Assembly: GCA_022712835.1 (NCBI GenBank)
Contig: JAFLJU010000121.1
Coordinates: forward strand, 1-8,421
DNA: 8,421 nt
Origin: Desulfobacteraceae bacterium
GTDB lineage: Bacteria; Desulfobacterota; Desulfobacteria; Desulfobacterales; Desulfobacteraceae
Reading direction: 5' to 3'
Below, one piece after another: positions 1 to 5,925 of this stretch. The notes under the pieces are model-generated. The model made no database searches, was not told where the DNA came from, and saw only the letters and a program-made list of their open reading frames with translations. Numbering within the stretch: position 1 is the first letter of the stretch; every line of letters begins with the position of its first letter. The position numbers and the translations under genes are program-made.

Positions 1-2
1 GA

Positions 3-293
3 GAAGGCAAAACTGTTCCGACCTCTTACCTTATGTCGACGTTCCGGGATATTTTCAAGACGCGCACCATAAATCCAAACAATAGTAGCGGCCATCATTG
101 AGAAATTAATGTGATTAATGACGGCATGAGCATTGCGGGTTTGGCTTTTACTACTGCCTATCTCCTGCTTGATTTCTTTGAACCCGGATTCAATTTTCCA
201 CCTGGCACCGTAATACTCGATGATTTGTTTAATTGACAAATCCAAATCAGTTGAGAATAAAGCAACCCATTGGGTCTTTCGATATACCCATAC
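3..293 (-). pseudogene. Transposase, C-terminal part (continues past the left edge)
   Basis: The minus-strand frame through 287-3 encodes 95 residues that continue the transposase of 715-1644. It reads VYRKTQWVALFSTDL, then YGARWKIESGFKEIK, a perfect Y-(2)-R-(3)-E-(6)-K signature of IS4-superfamily transposases. The Glu of this signature is the third catalytic residue (E343 in the rejoined protein). An RNAHAVINHI segment and a basic tail follow, still open at the window edge. The frame is open up to a TGA at 327-329, but codons upstream of 287 (294-326) belong to the inserted element and the duplicated target. There is no start codon with a ribosome site, so this piece is not expected to be translated on its own. 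Confidence 0.85.
288..293. repeat. Target-site duplication, left copy (CCATAC)
   Basis: CCATAC here is identical to 715-720 and directly abuts the TGTAGA end of the 421-bp element. A seventh base, T, also matches, but the symmetric element ends favour 6 bp. On the minus strand it reads GTATGG, two in-frame transposase codons (Val-Trp). Confidence 0.8.
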
Positions 294-318
294 TGTAGAT
301 TGTCGTTTTCCAATCCCA
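294..318 (+). repeat. Terminal inverted repeat, left, of the 421-bp element
   Basis: It starts TGTAGATTGTC and matches the reverse complement of 690-714 at 18 of 25 positions, including the first six, TGTC at 8-11, and ATCCC at 20-24. Confidence 0.8.
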
Positions 319-434
319 AAAAAATGTCACGATTTTTTACCAAAATCTGGCCTTTTTCGGGAAATTTCTATGCGGCACCTTATACATTTTTAAGTGAGAT
401 TTCTTAGGTACCGGAGAGCGGTAGCAAAAAGGCT

Positions 435-520
435 ATAACATACTGATTTGTAAAGAAAAAAAATTCTCATGCTTTTTTACCAAATCCCACTTTACAATTT
501 CATCATTTTTTTTATGTTAT
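435..520. repeat. Nested inverted repeats inside the 421-bp element
   Basis: ATAACATA (435-442) pairs perfectly with TATGTTAT (513-520). Inside that, TTGTAAAG (448-455) pairs with CTTTACAA (490-497). The four arms lie in the right order for one interrupted hairpin about 86 bases long, as expected of a foldable non-autonomous element. Its function is unknown. Confidence 0.5.
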
Positions 521-547
521 GTATCTTGAAAAATCCCCCCCTCTTAT

Positions 548-563
548 CCCCCCAAAAGGGGGG
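548..563. repeat. C6-A4-G6 hairpin in a C/G-tract repeat
   Basis: This is a perfect 6-bp G/C stem with an AAAA loop, preceded by a further run of seven C at 535-541 (AAATCCCCCCC). The C-tract / spacer / C-tract / G-tract layout resembles small intergenic repeats often seen in Desulfobacterota and environmental genomes. That resemblance is from memory and not checked. No T-run follows the stem on either strand in the right place, so it is not called a terminator. Confidence 0.5.
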
Positions 564-643
564 AGGAAAATAAAAGGCATAGGGCGGTTCCTGCTATCTG
601 CAAAAAACAAGGGTATTTTTAGTCTTTAAATACTGTACCTATA

Positions 644-677
644 AAAATCCCATTTAGGTATGCGCATCTGGGATTTT
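644..677. repeat. 9-bp inverted repeat near the right end of the element
   Basis: AAAATCCCA (644-652) and TGGGATTTT (669-677) are perfect inverted copies with a 16-nt loop. The arms are A/T-flanked on both sides, so a transcript in either direction would form a hairpin ending in U's. It could weakly terminate transcription in either direction. Confidence 0.45.
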
Positions 678-689
678 AGACTGGATTTT

Positions 690-714
690 AGGGATCTAAG
701 AAAGACACTCTACA
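690..714 (-). repeat. Terminal inverted repeat, right, of the 421-bp element
   Basis: Read on the minus strand it starts TGTAGAGTGTC. It supplies the premature stop (TAG/TAA region at 688-690) that ends the interrupted transposase. Confidence 0.8.
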
Positions 715-720
715 CCATAC
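715..720. repeat. Target-site duplication, right copy (CCATAC)
   Basis: This second copy of CCATAC directly abuts the TCTACA end of the element. It corresponds to transposase codons V309-W310, the last native codons before the insertion. Confidence 0.8.
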
Positions 721-1653
721 TACCCGGACAGGGCATTTCAGTGTTTTTAGCATGACTACAGTAGAATAAAACATGACCTCACGATAATCGCCATAAAGAA
801 ACACGCTAAGTTTTGAGGCTTGTGATCTGAACATAGCTGCCTCCTCAGAGCATGAGCCTAAACGATTTCCATACTTTCGTGTTCTGCCACGATGTCCTGG
901 TTTCCTTTTGGGTGCTATAGAGTATAGAACGGTATTGGAACGTAACCGTGAGAGCAAATTGAATAGACTGCCAATATGTCTTCTGGTGGGTTTGTACAGC
1001 CCGTTATTACCAAACCAGCTATCACAGACACACAAAATATTGATCCCTTTAATATGATGTGCCAGCTTAACTAACATATCTGCTGATTGTTCCAGCTTTG
1101 TTTTAAAGGAGGGGATTTTCCCGGCAATGTTCATATTATCGGATTTTGAGGTGATGGCTTTTAGTGGTAGATAAAATCTGTGGGAAAGGGGGAGGCATGC
1201 CCAACGGCCTTTTATGGATTTAAGCAAACCAAGGAGCACCACATTTTGCGCCCAAGGATATTTTGTCTGATTTGATTTTGCAGCATGGTCAAAAATGTGT
1301 GAACACCCAAAAATATTCTTGCCGGTTTTGGGGTTGATAGAATCATCCAGGGCAACCAGCAATCGTCCATCGGTTAGAGGGTCTGGAATAGTATCCCACA
1401 ATTTCACCCAGAGCTTATCCCAGGGCAGCTTATTCGATGCCATGAAAGTATAGAACCTTCGTTTATTAATATCGATTCCAAAAAAAATATGCATACAGCG
1501 AAGAATATTCGATGAGATGGAACTGGTAAAAGGTATAATGAATGAAAGCAGGGCATAGGTGAACCATCTACTCCGGTGGTTGCCAAGTTTGCTGGATGAA
1601 AATTCCTTCTGAAGGGGCTTTAGGATATCGCGTAAAATAAACATGAGATTTTA

Positions 1654-1660
1654 CTCCTTT
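1654..1660 (-). promoter_or_regulatory. Ribosome binding site of the transposase
   Basis: AAAGGAG on the minus strand, 9 nt before the ATG at 1644. It is a near-consensus Shine-Dalgarno and decides the start. Confidence 0.7.
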
Positions 1661-1692
1661 TGGGTATAATTTCAGCAGTTTATATGCTATAT

Positions 1693-1721
1693 TTTATACC
1701 ACAAAAAGAGATGCTTCACAA
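1693..1721 (-). promoter_or_regulatory. Likely sigma-70 promoter of the transposase
   Basis: On the minus strand there is TTGTGA (4 of 6 to TTGACA), a 17-bp spacer, then TATAAA (5 of 6 to TATAAT), about 48 bp upstream of the transposase ATG. The spacing is ideal. The call is by eye, with no start-site data. Confidence 0.5.
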
Positions 1722-1758
1722 GTATTCGATTTGTGTAACTAATTGAAATAATAATAAA

Positions 1759-1797
1759 AGTTGGCATAAAAATTGAACTGCATTTTGTATGCCAACT
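1759..1797. repeat. 10-bp perfect inverted repeat upstream of the transposase
   Basis: AGTTGGCATA (1759-1768) and TATGCCAACT (1788-1797) are perfect inverted copies with a 19-nt loop. On the plus strand the stem is followed shortly by TTTTTT (1802-1807). On the minus strand it is followed by TTTTATTATTATTT. It lies upstream of the transposase promoter, so it could block transcripts entering the IS from outside, be an operator, or lie near the IS end. The choice between these is not settled. Confidence 0.5.
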
Positions 1798-1933
1798 AAT
1801 GTTTTTTAAAATTTTAACTTCCGTGCAACCTTTAAATTTTCCGAAAAAATGGTGAAACTTCAGTTCTTAAGGTCGTGGGCCTATTTCGACGGAGCCTTCA
1901 TTTTGCAATATCATAGGATGACAACCACATAAG

Positions 1934-2275
1934 ATGATTAAGACTACGGCTATAATTTCAATTCACATATTTTCCCTGATGTGTTTTACAACCTTCACCA
2001 TCGCTGATGAAAAGAATCAAGAAGATCCGACCAAAATCATTACCAAGCTTGGTGCTGGCGACAATGATCAATTTACTTTTTCAGGTTCTATTGGTTTAGA
2101 CGAGGCACGAATGATTAACGCCCGTATCAATGATGATGCCAGCGAATGGCGCATCGGTGGTTCATGGTTATTTGATTTCGGTATCGTAAATTTTAACGTT
2201 AACCGCAATGACCATAAGATGTTCAGAGTATCAATGATACCAGTTCAAATCTTGATGAAATTTTTAAAGAGATGA
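1934..2275 (+). pseudogene. Truncated exported protein, probable outer-membrane beta-barrel remnant
   Basis: The frame encodes 113 residues. Residues 1-24 form a signal peptide: a Lys at position 3, a hydrophobic core IISIHIFSLMCF, and likely cleavage after TIA before DEKNQ. Residues 30-94 are rich in alternating polar/hydrophobic stretches (FTFSGSIGLDEARMINARIN, EWRIGGSWLFDFGIVNFNVN), typical of an outer-membrane beta-barrel N-terminus. After about residue 94 (NDHK) the character changes to MFRVSMIPVQILMKFLKR and stops, which looks like a frame change or deletion junction, since barrel proteins of this kind are normally several strands longer. The ATG is the first after an in-frame TGA (1919-1921), and only a weak distant AGGA precedes it. 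It converges on glgB. I cannot name the family and cannot exclude a genuine short protein. Confidence 0.5.
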
Positions 2276-2451
2276 CAGGCCACTATATATGGCATCCTGC
2301 GGTCCGAAGGGATGGCAGCCCATTTAATTGGAGGCAAACATTCCCGGATAGAAATTGTCCAATGGAATTGGCTATCGTTTATCCTTTTTCCCTCAATTGC
2401 AGCACCAGGGCGGTTCGTGAGGGAAGATACAACCGGATCAGATTCCTCTGA
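2218..2451 (+). other. Unexplained open stretch after the truncated barrel gene
   Basis: A plus-strand frame different from that of the 1934 gene is open from just after a TAA (2215-2217) to the TGA at 2449-2451. It reads in part EIFKEMTGHYIWHPAVRR and FNWRQTFPDRNCPMELAIVY. It has possible internal ATGs (2272 is in frame) but no ribosome site. The last 73 bases are antisense to the glgB 3' end. It could be the tail of a broken gene joined by deletion to the barrel remnant, or chance. I do not recognise it. Confidence 0.2.
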
Positions 2452-4445
2452 CCAAACTTTCCCGGGTCATGGAGGGTAAAATGGGACTGATCTTTTAAAA
2501 GCCGATGTTTCCCGCCAAATCGGGTCTCATCGGAATTAAAAATCATCTGGTACTCACCCGGGGGCATGTCCATTTGATAATCAGTAAAAGAGGAAGAGGG
2601 ATGGAAATTAAACACAAGGACCAATTGGTTTCGTCTAAAGGCAATGACCTTATCCTCTTCGTGGATATGCAGGAGAATAGTTTCAGATGATGCGAACAGA
2701 TCATGGGCTTTTACAAGGGCCAGCATCTGCCGGTCAAATTCAAATAGGCAGGAAAAAAACAGGCGGGGATCATATTTGAGGGACCATTGCCGCCGGGCAT
2801 GGGCATAGGAAAAATCATTGTTCTCCGAGGGAAAATCCACCCACTCGGGATGGCCGAACTCATTTCCCATGAAATTGAGATATCCTGCATCTGCCGTGGC
2901 AATAGTGATCAAGCGGATCATTTTGTGCAGGGCCACCCCCCTGAGGGTTTCCACACTATCGTTTTGTTTTTCCATGGCCGTATAGATATGATGACCCATG
3001 AGATGCATCATCAGGGTTTTATCCCCCACCAGTGCCTGGTCATGGGATTCGGCATAACTGATGGTTTTTTCTTCTTTTCTTTTGGTGGTTAATTCATGCC
3101 AGAGGGTTCCCAAGTGCCATTGCTCGTCTCTAACCTCTTTTAGCAGTCGTATCCAGAAATCAGCAATGCCCATGGCATACCGGAAATCAAATCCTGTCCC
3201 CCCCTGGGAGATGGGGGCGGCAAGGCCCGGATACCCGCTGACATCTTCAGCGATGGTGATCACCTTTCTTTCAAGACCATGGACCAGGCTGTTGGCAAGA
3301 TATAGGTAGCCCAGGGCATCTGAATCCACATTTGACTGATAATAATCCTTATAGCTGGTAAATGCCCTGCCAAGGCCGTGGTCCTCAAACAACATGCTGG
3401 TAATGCCATCAAACCTAAATCCGTCCATGTGAAATTCCTGGATCCAGAATTTTAAATTGGACAGGAGAAACTTTAAGACCCCGGGATTTCCATAGTCAAA
3501 ACACCGGGAATCCCATTGGCGGTGGTGGCCCCTGGGACCGTCATGGAAAAACTGGAAACAGGTACCGTCAAAGCATGAAATCCCTTCCACTTCATTTTTC
3601 ACAGCATGGGAGTGAATAATATCCATCAATACCCGGATTCCCATTTTGTGGGCGGCATCCACCAGGGATTTCAAATCATCCGGTGTACCGAATCTGGATG
3701 AGGGCGCAAAAAAACTGGAAACATGGTACCCGAATGAGGCATAGTAGGGGTGTTCCTGGATGGCCATCAGTTGAATGGTGTTGTACCCGGCATCGGCTAT
3801 CTTGGGCAGAATATGGTGTTCAAATTCTTCATAGGTTCCCACCCGGCAAGCTTCCAAGGCCATCCCCACATGGGTCTCATAGATCAAAAGCGGTTCTTTG
3901 GACGGGAGAAATCCGGGGATTTTCCATTGATGGGAAACGGTTGGCTGCCAGACCTGGGCATTAAAAATCAGGGTGACAGGATCCTGAACCACACGAAGGG
4001 CAGCCGTTGGAATTCGATCCCCTTCTCCTGACGGCCAGACCATTTTGAGTCTGAAAAGATCTTTGTGGGCAAAGGTCTCTTCGGGAAAATAGCGTTCAAA
4101 CACATGGTTTTCCCTTTTTTCAAGTTGAAAATCCGGATGCTTTTGCCAGGATGTTTTTTCGCACACAATGAACATCGCACTGGCATTGGGGGCCCACTCC
4201 CTGAAAACCCATACGCCTTTAACTTTCTCATTATCTTTCTTTCCGGAGGTTTCAAAATGAAGCCCAAAGATCTCGTGATAATTGGCAAAAGATTCTAAGA
4301 GACCATCATTTTCCTGTTTAATTTTATCTTCAAGGGCAATGGCCATCCTTCGCCGGGAAGAGATAATACCGGCATAGGTCAGCAGATCCGGGTCATTGAA
4401 AATCCCCAAATCAGACAAGGAAGGGCCTTTTAAGCATTTTTCCAT
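2379..4445 (-). CDS. glgB: 1,4-alpha-glucan branching enzyme, eukaryote-like GH13_8 type
   Basis: This cytoplasmic enzyme moves short alpha-1,4 chains to alpha-1,6 positions to branch glycogen. It has 688 residues, the usual length for the GH13_8 branch. A CBM48-like N-terminal domain lies at about 55-160 (REWAPNA at 82-88). The (beta/alpha)8 catalytic core shows all four GH13 regions: DIIHSH (275-280); GFRFDGITS with the nucleophile D346; TIAEDV with the acid/base E400; and YAESHDQALVGDKT (464-477) with H468-D469. The last motif and DGFRFDGITSML are characteristic of plant/animal branching enzymes rather than the common bacterial GH13_9 form. An all-beta C-domain closes the protein (about 590-688). 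The ATG at 4445 lies inside the glgA end (35-bp overlap). An in-frame TAA lies just upstream, and the nearest GGAG is 16 nt away, so translation is probably coupled to glgA. No clear terminator is seen downstream. Confidence 0.93.
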   Translation of the reverse strand: MEKCLKGPSLSDLGIFNDPDLLTYAGIISSRRRMAIALEDKIKQENDGLLESFANYHEIFGLHFETSGKKDNEKVKGVWVFREWAPNASAMFIVCEKTSWQKHPDFQLEKRENHVFERYFPEETFAHKDLFRLKMVWPSGEGDRIPTAALRVVQDPVTLIFNAQVWQPTVSHQWKIPGFLPSKEPLLIYETHVGMALEACRVGTYEEFEHHILPKIADAGYNTIQLMAIQEHPYYASFGYHVSSFFAPSSRFGTPDDLKSLVDAAHKMGIRVLMDIIHSHAVKNEVEGISCFDGTCFQFFHDGPRGHHRQWDSRCFDYGNPGVLKFLLSNLKFWIQEFHMDGFRFDGITSMLFEDHGLGRAFTSYKDYYQSNVDSDALGYLYLANSLVHGLERKVITIAEDVSGYPGLAAPISQGGTGFDFRYAMGIADFWIRLLKEVRDEQWHLGTLWHELTTKRKEEKTISYAESHDQALVGDKTLMMHLMGHHIYTAMEKQNDSVETLRGVALHKMIRLITIATADAGYLNFMGNEFGHPEWVDFPSENNDFSYAHARRQWSLKYDPRLFFSCLFEFDRQMLALVKAHDLFASSETILLHIHEEDKVIAFRRNQLVLVFNFHPSSSFTDYQMDMPPGEYQMIFNSDETRFGGKHRLLKDQSHFTLHDPGKFGQRNLIRLYLPSRTALVLQLREKG

Positions 4446-5910
4446 ATAAATTTATATAGGACTCCGCACATCTGCTGTGATTAAACTCAAGGACGCTATC
4501 AATCATAATCCGCCTTATCTGGACCTCCTTTACCCCGGGGTCAAGAAAATGAAAGGCCATGGCCTGATCGATGGCCCATTTAAACCCGTTGACATCATGG
4601 GAATTAAATAAAAACCCGTTCCCGGTATCCTGGTTGGGGGAAAGCTGACGAATGGTGTCATGCAATCCACCGGTGTCATGGACTATGGGCAAGGTTCCGT
4701 AAATGCCGCCCACCATCTGGGGAAGACCGCAGGGCTCAAAGGAGGAGGGCATGAACAAAAAATCACTGGAGGCAAATGCCTGGTGGGAAAGCCCTTCGTT
4801 AAAACCGCAGATGGCAATCCGTCGCCCCAGGCCGTGAAACCTCACAATCTCATGAAAATGTTTCAGATAGTCTCCGCTGGCAACAGAGACAATCTGGAGA
4901 GGGACATCCCAGTATTGGGTGACAATCTCGTACATGATCTGGCCTAGAAGCTGGCACCCTTTCTGAACCGGGTCAAGCCGGGACGGCCAGAAAAATAGGA
5001 CCGCATTCTCATCTTGCTCAAGATCCAGGATCTTCTGAAGATATCGCTTGTTTTGGGCTTTAACTTTCCGGTGATTTTTCGGTCCATAATTATACCGGAT
5101 CATCTCGTCCACCGCCGGGTTGAATTCCGGTTCCGGTGCATTTAAAATACCCGTGGCGCAACCGGCATAATATTTATGGCTCAGCTCGTTTTTCAAACAG
5201 TTTTCCACAAAGGGATGACGGCTTTCGACAATCTCGGTTAAAAAAGTCGGGCTCACCGTGTTCACATAATGGGCGGCAAACACCCCGGAAGTTAAGAAAT
5301 CCACCCGGTTCCAGTCCCGGCTTTGTTCATAATTGGCTGGCGGGGTTCCAAAATAGAACCATTGCCAGAAGGATGCCGCGTCTATTCCCCTGTCCTCAAT
5401 TTCCGCCATGGTAGATGTCATGGTATGAATATTATGAATGGTGAACAGGCAGGGGATTTCAAGGGATCTGGCCATGGCAGGAATCAAACCGGTCATCCAG
5501 TCATTGCAATGGATGATATCTGGTTGAACCCTTGGGATAATATTATTGATCACCTCCCTTTGAAATGCCAGGGAGACCTTGAGATCTTGATCCGAATAAC
5601 CGGAATAAACATTATCCAGGTAATAAAAGGCCCGGTCTGCCGCCAGATGAATTCGTTCCCCATCCAACCGTTTCCTGATTTTTTCAAGCTCCCTATTATG
5701 GGTCTTTGTGGAATACCCGTCAAAAATAGACCGATAATCAGGAAGGGCCACATGAACATCACAGCCAAGGTCAAACAAGGCGCTGATCAAGGCCGCAGAT
5801 ACATCGGCAAGACCACCGGCTTTTGCCGAATAATGGGACTGATTGCCCATATCCTCTGGAAGATAGGTCACCTCCGGGGTCACAATCAATATTCTTGGTT
5901 TTTTTGCCAT
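4411..5910 (-). CDS. glgA: Glycogen synthase, GT5 family (divergent)
   Basis: This cytoplasmic GT5 enzyme, presumed to use ADP-glucose, extends alpha-1,4-glucan chains. It has 499 residues, the normal size for GlgA. The N-terminal Rossmann domain carries KAGGLADV (30-37; canonical KTGGLADV), CNDWMTGL (135-142) and FTIHNIHTM (156-164). The C-terminal Rossmann domain carries WPSRLDPVQKG (308-318), FEPCGLPQM (391-399), and YGTLPIV with TGGLHDTI (404-420). E392 and the PCGL motif are the nucleotide-sugar site expected for GT-B synthases. It differs from standard GlgA after IHN: the usual AYQG segment and GIDxxxWNP motif are replaced by IHTMTSTMAE and GILNAPEPEFNP. AGGA with 8-nt spacing precedes the ATG. 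The gene follows the debranching gene by 15 bp and overlaps glgB, which fixes the operon. glgC is not in the window. Confidence 0.93.
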   Translation of the reverse strand: MAKKPRILIVTPEVTYLPEDMGNQSHYSAKAGGLADVSAALISALFDLGCDVHVALPDYRSIFDGYSTKTHNRELEKIRKRLDGERIHLAADRAFYYLDNVYSGYSDQDLKVSLAFQREVINNIIPRVQPDIIHCNDWMTGLIPAMARSLEIPCLFTIHNIHTMTSTMAEIEDRGIDAASFWQWFYFGTPPANYEQSRDWNRVDFLTSGVFAAHYVNTVSPTFLTEIVESRHPFVENCLKNELSHKYYAGCATGILNAPEPEFNPAVDEMIRYNYGPKNHRKVKAQNKRYLQKILDLEQDENAVLFFWPSRLDPVQKGCQLLGQIMYEIVTQYWDVPLQIVSVASGDYLKHFHEIVRFHGLGRRIAICGFNEGLSHQAFASSDFLFMPSSFEPCGLPQMVGGIYGTLPIVHDTGGLHDTIRQLSPNQDTGNGFLFNSHDVNGFKWAIDQAMAFHFLDPGVKEVQIRRIMIDSVLEFNHSRCAESYINLYGKMLKRPFLV

Positions 5911-5918
5911 CTTTCGTA

Positions 5919-5922
5919 TCCT
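5919..5922 (-). promoter_or_regulatory. Ribosome binding site of glgA
   Basis: AGGA on the minus strand, 8 nt before the ATG at 5910, lies in the 15-bp gap after the TAG stop (5926-5928) of the debranching gene. Confidence 0.55.
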
Positions 5923-5925
5923 AAA

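Larger units (their letters stand above)
294..714. mobile_element. 421-bp MITE-like non-autonomous element inserted in the transposase gene
   Basis: The ends are inverted repeats: the left end TGTAGATTGTCGTTTT and the reverse complement of the right end TGTAGAGTGTCTTTCT. Over 25 bp, 18 positions match. The element is flanked by CCATAC at 288-293 and 715-720, read as a 6-bp target duplication. Removing 294-714 plus one CCATAC restores the transposase frame exactly (GTA TGG | GTA TAT CGA), which independently confirms both ends. There is no credible gene inside. The content is AT-rich with poly-A/T tracts, a C6-A4-G6 hairpin (548-563), a 9-bp inverted repeat (644-652/669-677), nested inverted repeats (435-520), and a direct repeat TTTTTTACCAAA at 333-344 and 473-484. 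It would need a transposase supplied by a related full-length IS elsewhere. I cannot assign a family from the ends alone. Confidence 0.85.
688..1644 (-). pseudogene. Transposase, N-terminal part (interrupted by a 421-bp insertion)
   Basis: This is the N-terminal part of a DDE transposase that would cut and paste its own IS. The frame encodes 318 residues, but only the first 310 are native; the last eight (CRVSFLDP) and the stop are read from the inserted element. Residues 94-104 (GRLLVALDDSI) hold the first catalytic Asp (D100 or D101). A KTGKNIFGC stretch follows. CDSWFG at about 206-211 holds the second Asp (D208), and 248-264 is a basic RGR/RK segment. The catalytic Glu is missing here and is found in the fragment at 3-293. 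The ATG at 1644 is preceded by AAAGGAG with 9-nt spacing, which supports this start. Removing the insertion and one 6-bp duplication joins W310 in frame to VYRKTQ of the other fragment. The product as it stands should be inactive. The family is IS4/IS701-like by motif, with the exact IS name unknown. Confidence 0.85.
1..1721 (-). mobile_element. Host insertion sequence (IS4/IS701-like), partial and disrupted
   Basis: This is a DDE-transposase insertion sequence read on the minus strand. It includes a promoter, a Shine-Dalgarno, the transposase N-terminal part (1644-715) and the transposase C-terminal part (293 to the window edge). A 421-bp foreign element splits the gene. The outer ends of the IS cannot be fixed: the 3' end lies beyond the left edge, and no pair of terminal repeats can be compared. 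The upstream end is therefore set at the promoter, but it may extend to about 1800-1900, where AT-rich DNA gives way to the next gene. The family assignment rests on the DDS / CDSWFG / YREK motif order, not on a database match. Confidence 0.75.

Noticed and set aside
158..343. 61-residue minus-strand open frame over the transposase C-terminus
   Set aside because: It is a shadow frame that begins inside the 421-bp element; the neighbouring frame carries the YREK signature and continues the transposase.
548..563. C6-A4-G6 hairpin as a rho-independent terminator
   Set aside because: No adjacent T-run follows in either direction and no gene ends there; it is better read as part of a repeat inside the element.
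2359..2371. CCAATGGAATTGG inverted repeat just after glgB as a terminator
   Set aside because: The stem is only 5 bp and A/T-containing, with no T-run after it on the minus strand.
4444..4457. 14-bp perfect palindrome ATATAAATTTATAT at the glgB start
   Set aside because: It is pure A/T and likely chance or simple unwinding around the start; there is no matching second site.
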